Source of the DNA: Euryarchaeota archaeon UBA439
GTDB taxonomy: Archaea > Thermoplasmatota > Poseidoniia > Poseidoniales > Thalassarchaeaceae
Assembly (NCBI GenBank): GCA_002497245.1
Contig: DANB01000033.1
Span: 65,969 to 73,224 of the forward strand
Direction: 5' to 3'
DNA length: 7,256 nucleotides
Shown here: positions 1 through 5,295 of the stretch, piece after piece
Numbering within the stretch: the stretch's first letter is position 1
Layout of the letters: every line of letters starts with the position of its first letter
Position numbers and translations under genes: made by a program
Notes under the pieces: generated by a model
Database searches by the model: none
The model's input: only the letters and a program-made list of their open reading frames with translations
What the model was told of the DNA's origin: nothing

Positions 1-49
1 TGGTTGAGATCGAGGCAAGCGCGATAATTAACTCGAGTGTTTGAGGCAT
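1..49 (-). CDS. Possible N-terminus of a gene cut by the left edge
   Basis: An ATG at 49-47 on the minus strand opens a frame that stays open to the window edge. It reads MPQTLELIIALASIST, 16 residues, hydrophobic from about residue 5 onward, so the product could begin with a membrane helix or a buried strand. It lies 31 bases past the stop codon of the symporter on the same strand, so the two could be co-transcribed. No family can be recognised from so few residues. The call rests only on an open frame, protein-like residues and spacing. A plus-strand frame across the same bases (3-44) ends in TGA and could instead be the tail of a gene entering from the left. Confidence 0.4.
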   Translation of the reverse strand, partial: MPQTLELIIALASIST

Positions 50-80
50 AACAAGGCTAGTGAGTATAATGCTCCCTGTC

Positions 81-2168
81 CTATGCTGATTCAATCGTAT
101 ATTCCAGCGTGATAAGCTCGACCAAATACTCTACCTCTTCGCCATTATCCGAGTTAGAGCATCCGGGTGATCCACCAGTTTCTACTGTGACGCTTATTTC
201 CAAAATATACGGACCGAGCCCTGAGTTACCAACTTCTAGGCCATCGATAATATCTGATTTAGATACCCCACTAACATTTCCAATTAGAGATTCATTGAAC
301 CACTCAACTTCAACCAAATGGGATGAGATGCCATCGCCTGAATTTTGCCCACTAGATGACCCATTGTTCTCGGCATTAGAAATTGTCCCAGTTATTGTAT
401 CTGGATCAGGGTTAGAGGCACCCGGAATTCCGCATCCAAATCCTGAGCTGGATTCATCTTCCGAGTACTGCAGAGTAACTCTGACACCCACCACATTCAG
501 ATTCTCAGACCCTGCCACTGAATCTGTATGCATATCTATTTCCAGTGTCTCTCCGTCATTTACGTACTCGATTCCATCAGATAATTGCTCACTACCAAAG
601 TTACCTTCAACCAGCCAATCTCCCGATGGTCCGCCATTTGATTCTAACGAGTCGGGTCCTGAGATAAAGTAGGTAGTCTCTACTGCGGCAACTGGTGCCA
701 GAATTACCATTGCACCGACTGCTAGAGTTCTATAGTTAGGTAATTCGTAACGGCCAAGAGGAGAAACATCTGAGCTGCGTAATTGATTCATCACAATGTG
801 CGTGATGAAAGCGGCACCCATGCCTGGAACAGAAGGGAATATGTCCTCTCCGAAACCACTAATGGACCACAATAATACTGAGAATAGTGCTACTAACATC
901 ATTGCCATAGTATGTATCGTATCAGGTTGATAACCGGCCCATCTTATGATCAATATCGGAACAAAAATCGAGCCTAGGCCATAAACCGCCAGTACAACTA
1001 ACAAAAACACGGAATCACCGCCGGGCACATACAAACCGAAAATCGAAATCGCTGTTGCGAATGCAGCAATAACCAATGTTACGATCTTGGTCTTTTTGTG
1101 ATCTTGGCTAATACTGGGCATCACATCATCGGTAAATGCTGCGGTACAGGCTAGAACTTGACTATCCGCTGTCGACATTGTGGCAGCAAATATAGAGGCC
1201 AGAATTAAGCCAACCCAAATGGGCCCTAGTGTTTCCATGGCTAACATGGGTAGGCTGAGTTCTGGATCGAAATCCGCTCCAGAGAAAACAACACGGCTGG
1301 CAAATCCAATTAAGGTCATTATCAGAAGAAATGGGGTCTGCCAAACAAAGAACCAGAGCATCGCAGTCTTTCGGTCTTGATCAGTTCCAAGAGTCATGAC
1401 TCGACTAACTACCTGGGGCTGGCCAGCAACGCTTAATCCACCTAAAAAGAAAGCGAAAATCCACAGACTAACTCCAAAGCTGAGATCTGCAGGAACAATG
1501 CTAGTTAGATTCGCATTTTCAGCAGCCAAACCACTATGTAATCCAGAAAATCCTCCTACCTCCTGTAAAGCTACGTAACAAAGTAGACTTGAACCAATTA
1601 TCATCACACTAGATTGGGCAGCATCTGTCCAGATAGAGGCACGAATCCCGCCTGCATAACAGTAGGCTACAACCAAAACAAAACCAATCAATATGCCAAA
1701 AACTTCTGACCATCCGAGCATTACATAGAGGGCTTTTCCTCCGCTGGTTAATTGGGCTGCGGCATAAACTGCTAGGAAAAGCACGGAAAGTATTGCAGCA
1801 AGTTTGGCTTCGGGCGAACCTGTGACATCTGATACCAATGAAGAAAGCGAACGTACGCCTCGGTCTTTCGCTGACTGTTGAATAAATTTGTACAACCATG
1901 CCCATGCCACAATTTGCCCCAACATACTCCCAAGACCAATCCATATGATAGAATAGCCCATGGTAAAAGTAAATCCGATGTAACCGATGAACATGTAGCC
2001 AGAATTCCAAGTGCTCACTGCGGACAATGCAGCTAAGGCCGGATTCATTCCACGTCCCGCAACAAGATAGTCATCTGTTGTGTCCTCTTTGACGAACATA
2101 CTAGCTAGACCGACTCCCGCAAATGCGGTCATGAATAGAATGAATGAGCCTATTAGTACCAAATCCAT
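81..2168 (-). CDS. Sodium/solute symporter (SSS family, PutP-like) with a long extracytoplasmic C-terminal tail
   Basis: A Na+-coupled transporter of the solute:sodium symporter family, closest by eye to proline permease PutP. Residues 1-502 hold about 13-14 membrane helices. Family marks are LVAGRGMNPALAALS (35-49), SGYMFIGYIG (56-65), GGIRASIWTDAAQ (173-185), GQPQVVSRVMT (249-259) and MSTADSQ (331-337). S332 and T333 of the last motif match the Na+-coordinating Ser/Thr of PutP. PutP is about 500 residues; this protein has 695. A further helix at about 482-504 is followed by some 190 residues rich in Ser, Gly, Asn and acidic residues, with beta-like segments, two cysteines (C579, C670) that could form a disulfide, and N-glycosylation sequons at N602, N625 and N631. 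If the extra helix spans the membrane, the tail is outside the cell. The substrate is unproven: proline, another amino acid or another organic solute. The ATG at 2168 follows a TATA-like element and fits a leaderless start. Confidence 0.93.
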   Translation of the reverse strand: MDLVLIGSFILFMTAFAGVGLASMFVKEDTTDDYLVAGRGMNPALAALSAVSTWNSGYMFIGYIGFTFTMGYSIIWIGLGSMLGQIVAWAWLYKFIQQSAKDRGVRSLSSLVSDVTGSPEAKLAAILSVLFLAVYAAAQLTSGGKALYVMLGWSEVFGILIGFVLVVAYCYAGGIRASIWTDAAQSSVMIIGSSLLCYVALQEVGGFSGLHSGLAAENANLTSIVPADLSFGVSLWIFAFFLGGLSVAGQPQVVSRVMTLGTDQDRKTAMLWFFVWQTPFLLIMTLIGFASRVVFSGADFDPELSLPMLAMETLGPIWVGLILASIFAATMSTADSQVLACTAAFTDDVMPSISQDHKKTKIVTLVIAAFATAISIFGLYVPGGDSVFLLVVLAVYGLGSIFVPILIIRWAGYQPDTIHTMAMMLVALFSVLLWSISGFGEDIFPSVPGMGAAFITHIVMNQLRSSDVSPLGRYELPNYRTLAVGAMVILAPVAAVETTYFISGPDSLESNGGPSGDWLVEGNFGSEQLSDGIEYVNDGETLEIDMHTDSVAGSENLNVVGVRVTLQYSEDESSSGFGCGIPGASNPDPDTITGTISNAENNGSSSGQNSGDGISSHLVEVEWFNESLIGNVSGVSKSDIIDGLEVGNSGLGPYILEISVTVETGGSPGCSNSDNGEEVEYLVELITLEYTIESA

Positions 2169-2189
2169 GAACGGCTGCGGGACGTTGGG

Positions 2190-2200
2190 TGTTATAATTA
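2190..2200 (-). promoter_or_regulatory. TATA-like box for the symporter gene
   Basis: On the minus strand this reads TAATTATAAC, centred about 28 bases before the symporter ATG at 2168. Archaeal TATA boxes sit about 26 bases before the transcription start, so the mRNA would begin at or within a few bases of the ATG (leaderless). No Shine-Dalgarno is seen between the box and the start. The box lies in the 116-base divergent gap to the plus-strand membrane-protein gene but is too far (about 85 bases) from that start to serve it in the same way. Confidence 0.6.
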
Positions 2201-2284
2201 CAACCGGGGCTGAGCAAATGGGCCGTGGAATGAATCACCCTTCCCTACATTTCCTAGTGAAGATAAAGACGAATACCCTTTGCG

Positions 2285-2746
2285 ATGAACATGGATGATG
2301 AGAAATTGCCAACTTCATCTGAAGATTCGAAATACACATTAGAGTATGTTTTCGGAATTTTTTGCCTCTTACTACTGCTTCCAACTGCAATATTAGCTTT
2401 CGGAGAATATAGAAATATTATTGATTATTTCGAATATGGAGGAGATTTCAATGATATTATTAGTTGGATATTGTATACTGCAACAATTTTTTCTATATTG
2501 TTTATCTCTGGTTTAAAATTCACTGGCAATATTAAATCAAACACTGTAAGAGTTGGTTCTGGAATTTTTATTATCCTGTTGTCTACAGTTAATCTTATTT
2601 CTAGAATTTCTGACTTTGATGAAGAAAGGAAAAATTTGGGGTTCGATGACTCTTGGTTAGAATTTCTCTATTGGTCAAGCACTCATGAAACATTAGAATT
2701 GGTATTTCTTGGTATCGTAATAGGGTTCTTTATACTCAAAAGATAG
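2285..2746 (+). CDS. Four-helix membrane protein of unknown function
   Basis: I do not recognise a family. The 153-residue product has an acidic N-terminus and four likely membrane helices at about 21-40, 58-78, 90-107 and 136-151, ending right after the last helix with LKR. A charged loop with DFDEERK lies at about 110-116. The ATG at 2285 is the first in frame, and a second ATG follows two codons later (2291); either could be used. A weak A/T-rich stretch (GATAAAG, around 2262-2268) lies about 20 bases upstream. The gene is very AT-rich: two sampled 60-base lines are about 25% G+C, against about 48% in the symporter next door. It converges on the EF-hand gene with a 31-base gap, and the pair shares this low G+C. 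Spacing of hydrophobic blocks and codon structure make it look like a real gene. Confidence 0.75.
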   Translation: MNMDDEKLPTSSEDSKYTLEYVFGIFCLLLLLPTAILAFGEYRNIIDYFEYGGDFNDIISWILYTATIFSILFISGLKFTGNIKSNTVRVGSGIFIILLSTVNLISRISDFDEERKNLGFDDSWLEFLYWSSTHETLELVFLGIVIGFFILKR

Positions 2747-2777
2747 TTTTGTAGCGAATAACTACTTCATACATAGG

Positions 2778-3374
2778 CTACTCTGATTTACTTTTTGATA
2801 GGTGGCGATGTTGGTAGCAATACTTATTTTTATGCATGGCTTTATTATTACAATCCAATTCATCACAAGATAAGCCTACAGGGATCTTAAATGTTGGATT
2901 GGATAGTTTGTACTCGGAAGTTCCTTCCATCAGTCTTTCCATAACTGTATCTTCATACCTGTTCCGTACTAGGAACGCAGCACCACCTAACACTTCATCC
3001 TTCATCTGCTCGGTGATGGAAGTAGGGCTGTTAGATTCGGTATCTAATTTTGTGAGTATTTTGTTAATTAAAGATTTAAATTCTGAAGCATTCAGTTTTC
3101 CATCTTTATCAGAGTCGAATCTAATAAATTTCTTGTCAAGCCATTCTTGCCATTTTTCACTATCGTAGAAATATTTATTCTTGAACATCTCGAATTCATC
3201 TTTTGAAATAGCTCCATCTCCATTTTTATCGAACTCTTTGAGAGCGGTGTCTGCAATGGCCATTATATTACTCCACGCCTCGAAAAAGATTGGCAGTATT
3301 TTGTATAAAATATAGAAAAACAATAAAAGAAGGAATGGCTGAATAGCGGAGGTAACAACACTCATAATAGTCAT
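2778..3374 (-). CDS. Membrane-anchored EF-hand protein with C-terminal Cys/His knuckle
   Basis: A 198-residue protein with three parts. Residues about 10-32 form a hydrophobic anchor (IQPFLLLLFFYILYKILPIF). Two canonical EF-hand calcium loops follow: DKNGDGAISKDE (49-60) and DSDKDGKLNASE (87-98). Each has Asp at 1, Asp/Asn at 3, Asp at 5, Gly at 6 and Glu at 12, so both should bind Ca2+. The C-terminal part has a C-x4-C-x10-C-x2-H pattern (C170, C175, C186, H189, with H181 and H191 nearby) that could bind zinc. Whether the EF-hands face the cytoplasm or the outside is not clear; the Cys/His knuckle would favour the reducing cytoplasm. The start may be ATG 3374 or ATG 3365 (M4); a TATA-like box at 3391-3400 fits both. 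A Ca2+-sensing or structural membrane role is inference, and the combination matches no family I can name. AT-rich like its convergent neighbour. Confidence 0.85.
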   Translation of the reverse strand: MTIMSVVTSAIQPFLLLLFFYILYKILPIFFEAWSNIMAIADTALKEFDKNGDGAISKDEFEMFKNKYFYDSEKWQEWLDKKFIRFDSDKDGKLNASEFKSLINKILTKLDTESNSPTSITEQMKDEVLGGAAFLVRNRYEDTVMERLMEGTSEYKLSNPTFKIPVGLSCDELDCNNKAMHKNKYCYQHRHLSKSKSE

Positions 3375-3390
3375 AATGAGGATTTACGGA

Positions 3391-3400
3391 TTAAATTTAC
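3391..3400 (-). promoter_or_regulatory. TATA-like box for the EF-hand gene
   Basis: The minus strand reads GTAAATTTAA, centred about 22 bases before the ATG at 3374 and about 31 before the alternative ATG at 3365. This is near the usual archaeal spacing for a leaderless or almost leaderless transcript. The call rests on base composition and position only. Confidence 0.4.
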
Positions 3401-3433
3401 TACGGATATCAGCAAAATAGAGAGAAAACGTGT

Positions 3434-3447
3434 ATGTATGCATACAT
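3434..3447. promoter_or_regulatory. 14-bp perfect palindrome in a divergent promoter region (possible operator)
   Basis: ATGTATGCATACAT is its own reverse complement. It lies between the divergent EF-hand gene (start 3374) and GtrA-like gene (start 3496), about 60 and 50 bases from the two starts, where a dimeric regulator could act on either. The 9-base core TATGCATAC occurs again at 3968-3976, upstream of the next plus-strand gene. No regulator gene is present in the window, and binding is inference. Confidence 0.35.
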
Positions 3448-3495
3448 CAGGGTACACTACTTTACGCGGGCATCATGAGGCTTGGTTAGAAGACA

Positions 3496-3951
3496 ATGTG
3501 GCGAATGCGGGAGAGAATAGAAGAAGTGGGGTGGACCAACAGAGTCATGCTCCATGAATTTCTAAATTTCAACATTGTCGGAACTTTCAATTTCTTCTTC
3601 GCCTTAATCCTCTATGAAGTCCTCTATTGGGTCGATCTATGGTCGGCCCACACAGCAGTAACCGCTTGGGCGGTCTCGTGTGCTATAGGGAATGTAGAAG
3701 CTCACTTTATGCATTACAGATTCACGTTCAAATCTACATTTCCCTATTTTAGAAGTCTGAATAGAGCCTTTTGGACATATACGGGCCAACTAGTGGTCAC
3801 AACATCATCTCATTATTTGATAGTTGAAGTTCTTCTCGTGCACCACAGAATTGCTTGGTTGATCAATACCTGTGTTTTTGGATTCGTCAACTTTCTATTA
3901 ATCAGATGGATTGCCTTCCCTCCTGAGTATGATCAGAAGAGTTCGCAATGA
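3496..3951 (+). CDS. GtrA-like four-helix membrane protein
   Basis: The 151-residue product resembles the GtrA/DPMS family (small four-helix membrane proteins linked to lipid-carrier-bound sugars, flippase-like roles and cell-surface polysaccharide or glycan assembly). Helices are likely at about 20-46, 52-70, 93-114 and 118-138. Family-type marks are FLNFNIVGTFNFF (22-34) in helix 1, the helix 2 end NVEAHFMHYRFTF (66-78), and the closing VNFLLIRWIAF (131-141), which echoes the helix 2 end as expected for the two-repeat layout. The substrate cannot be read from the sequence, and no glycosyltransferase lies next to it here. ATG 3496 is the first in-frame start after a stop at 3487; ATG 3505 (M4) is an alternative. 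G+C in a sampled line is about 48%, unlike the AT-rich genes just upstream. Confidence 0.75.
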   Translation: MWRMRERIEEVGWTNRVMLHEFLNFNIVGTFNFFFALILYEVLYWVDLWSAHTAVTAWAVSCAIGNVEAHFMHYRFTFKSTFPYFRSLNRAFWTYTGQLVVTTSSHYLIVEVLLVHHRIAWLINTCVFGFVNFLLIRWIAFPPEYDQKSSQ

Positions 3952-3965
3952 CATGGGCCCCCTTG

Positions 3966-3978
3966 TTTATGCATACTA
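3966..3978 (+). promoter_or_regulatory. Candidate promoter or regulatory element of the NTF2-like gene
   Basis: TTTATGCATACT lies in the 66-base gap after the GtrA-like gene. It holds the same 9-mer TATGCATAC as the palindrome at 3434-3447. It could be a weak TATA-like box giving a leader of about 20-40 bases, or a half-copy of an operator. The 3' end of the 9-mer is 60 bases before the alternative ATG 4036, and the upstream copy is likewise 60 bases before the alternative GtrA-like ATG 3505. The function is not established. Confidence 0.3.
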
Positions 3979-4017
3979 CATTGAGAGTAGGGAATATGCC
4001 GGATACGTCATAGAGGG

Positions 4018-4440
4018 ATGCCCGTGTCGAGAGTCATGGACGAGCAAAAGACTCTAGGCCTTTATAGAGAATACATACAAGCTTTCGAGAGGAAGGACTA
4101 CCACGCTATCGCGGACCTATGTAGGACGCCATTCTTTGCCTCATCGCCCTCTGGCACCACAATTTTTGGGGACAGAGAAGATCTCCTAGAAGGTTTCTCT
4201 CTACTACGAGAGTCGCTGGATAATGATGGATATGTTGGTAGCAGATTGAATCGACTTGATTTTACAAGCGTGGCAGAGACATCAGGAACGCTTCTAGTTG
4301 ATTTTCATAGAATTAATCAAGAGGGGAGCCCCTATTTTCATGGAAAGGCATTGTATATCTTCCAAAGAAATGAACAAACGATTGAGATAATCGGTATAGT
4401 AGTGTTGGATGATAACACCGCATCCTCTTGGAACGACTAA
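4018..4440 (+). CDS. NTF2-like / SnoaL-type cone-fold protein
   Basis: A soluble protein of 140 residues with the usual size and order of a single-domain NTF2-like protein. An N-terminal helix (about 8-25, ending YIQAFERKDY) and a second helix (28-36) are followed by FASSPSGTTIFGDREDLLEGF (39-60), where a short strand leads into the third helix. Long strands come next: RLNRLDFTSVA (76-86), GTLLVDFHRIN (90-100), GKALYIFQRN (109-118) and IEIIGIVVLDD (122-132). The fold serves as ligand-binding pocket, cyclase, isomerase or dehydratase, and no catalytic set can be assigned with confidence. Two starts are possible: ATG 4018 and ATG 4036 (M7); the latter gives a more typical N-terminus. The stop at 4438-4440 is 11 bases from the stop of the convergent ABM-like gene. 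A sampled line is about 55% G+C. Confidence 0.7.
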   Translation: MPVSRVMDEQKTLGLYREYIQAFERKDYHAIADLCRTPFFASSPSGTTIFGDREDLLEGFSLLRESLDNDGYVGSRLNRLDFTSVAETSGTLLVDFHRINQEGSPYFHGKALYIFQRNEQTIEIIGIVVLDDNTASSWND

Positions 4441-4451
4441 AGTGTCCTTTA

Positions 4452-4775
4452 CTATGTATAGGCGTGTAAAATTTTAGCAGTAGAGTTGAAGAGAATATCA
4501 TCAGGAAGTTGAAAACCTGCTGCTAAAAATGAGTTAATTATTTCTTTTTCACGGTTCTTGTAATCCTCAGATGAGCGAAATTTCTCTAGTATCTTTTCAT
4601 CCGACCATGTCGTGTAAACAATCACTCTATCAGCATCTTCGGCAAATGTAAAATCATTACAACCATTTTCCATTGAAGTCGAAAGAAAATCAACCATTGC
4701 GTTATTCATTTCAGTTGTGATTTCACTGTTATTCTTGTTGGTTACCCACATCCTAATCACAGGCGATGTATTCAT
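4452..4775 (-). CDS. ABM-like dimeric alpha/beta-barrel protein
   Basis: The 107-residue product has the size and strand-helix-strand-strand-helix-strand order of antibiotic-biosynthesis-monooxygenase (ABM)-type domains. The first strand is VIRMWVTN (6-13), then a helix (17-34), then GCNDFTFAEDADRVIVYTTW (38-57) as two strands. The phrase WSDEKILEKFRSSEDYKNRE (57-76) matches the family habit of Trp, then a helix leading to a SxxY step, and ILHAY closes the domain. Members work as dimers and include cofactor-free oxygenases, haem-degrading enzymes and many unknowns. No haem-binding or catalytic residue can be assigned here. The ATG at 4775 is preceded by an A/T-rich stretch at about 4797-4808. 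It follows the VOC gene on the same strand after 58 bases. One sampled line is about 33% G+C, much lower than the VOC gene. Confidence 0.65.
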   Translation of the reverse strand: MNTSPVIRMWVTNKNNSEITTEMNNAMVDFLSTSMENGCNDFTFAEDADRVIVYTTWSDEKILEKFRSSEDYKNREKEIINSFLAAGFQLPDDILFNSTAKILHAYT

Positions 4776-4796
4776 ACATCTCCGATGTAATGAATT

Positions 4797-4808
4797 GCTT
4801 TACTATTT
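4797..4808 (-). promoter_or_regulatory. Possible TATA-like box of the ABM-like gene
   Basis: The minus strand reads AAATAGTAAAGC, centred about 28 bases before the ATG at 4775, within the 58-base gap to the VOC gene. The spacing fits an archaeal promoter for a leaderless mRNA and would let this gene be transcribed separately from the VOC gene. Composition and position are the only evidence. Confidence 0.3.
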
Positions 4809-4833
4809 CTTACGCAGCATCTACCTCGGCAAC

Positions 4834-5253
4834 CTATGATTCGTACTCGTTCCTCTCACCAGGGTCTTCGCTTAGGTACTGGACGAACTCGTACTCATTA
4901 CGATCATGGTCGAAGAAGTAGTATCGATGCCTATATGGGTGATTGGCGTAGGTAGCACCCTGCTCATAACCTGCCTCTATCAGGCGTTCTGCAAGAGCCG
5001 ATGCGTCGGTAACGACGAATCCCATGTGATTCAGTCCTGGATGAATATATGGCCTGTGTGGCCCCCTTTCAGTGGCTCCGCGATCTTCCACGCATAGGTA
5101 GGAGTCCTCAGTACCAACATGGACCCAGCGTTGTGCCTTCTCCCCACCCCCCTCTCCTCTGATTTTGAACTCTGGCATTGCGGTCAGGAGGAATCTGACT
5201 GTCTCATCGACGTCGGTTGAGGTGATGTTCAGGTGCTCGAGGTAGGGCTTCAT
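4834..5253 (-). CDS. VOC-superfamily (glyoxalase/dioxygenase-fold) metalloenzyme
   Basis: A 139-residue single-domain protein of the vicinal-oxygen-chelate superfamily. The N-terminal strand LEHLNITSTDVDETVRFLLT (5-24) opens the first beta-alpha-beta unit, and LNHMGFVVTDASALAERLIE (74-93) opens the second. It ends with YYFFDHDRNEYEFVQYLSED. Metal ligands are visible at H7, H76 and E122, and E56 in YLCVED (52-57) could be a fourth, as in the H/E/H/E set of glyoxalase I. The family covers glyoxalases, extradiol dioxygenases, epimerases and thiol-transferring resistance proteins, so the substrate is open. An aldehyde-detoxifying or isomerising role is possible. The ATG at 5253 is the first in frame after an upstream stop. 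It lies 42 bases past the hydrolase stop. At about 50-60% G+C in sampled lines, it is the most GC-rich gene here. A Gly/Glu stretch at 33-38 is encoded by a G-rich tract. Confidence 0.88.
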   Translation of the reverse strand: MKPYLEHLNITSTDVDETVRFLLTAMPEFKIRGEGGGEKAQRWVHVGTEDSYLCVEDRGATERGPHRPYIHPGLNHMGFVVTDASALAERLIEAGYEQGATYANHPYRHRYYFFDHDRNEYEFVQYLSEDPGERNEYES

Positions 5254-5295
5254 GGAGGCTGGAGAGGTAATTCCGCTTATCTTGCCATCGGTAAC

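Noticed and set aside
109..672. Long open plus-strand frame (187 codons) opposite the symporter tail
   Set aside because: It lies fully antisense to the tail of the symporter frame, is rich in Ser/Pro as expected from reading the complement of Gly/Ser/Asp codons, and shows no domain.
1609..2010. 133-codon minus-strand frame inside the symporter gene
   Set aside because: It is an overlapping frame with frequent Cys, His and Trp and no family features, while the symporter frame has clear motifs through the same bases.
2744..2764. Possible stem TAGTT / AACTA between the convergent AT-rich genes
   Set aside because: A five-base stem with an 11-base loop in AT-rich DNA is expected by chance.
3475..3489. 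Four-codon mini-frame (ATG to TAG) before the GtrA-like gene
   Set aside because: Too short to be more than chance, and there is no evidence that the leader is translated.
4438..4451. Small hairpin (TAAAG / CTTTA, 4-base loop) between the convergent NTF2-like and ABM-like genes
   Set aside because: Only five pairs, mostly A-T, overlapping a stop codon, with no long T-run after it; too weak to call a terminator.
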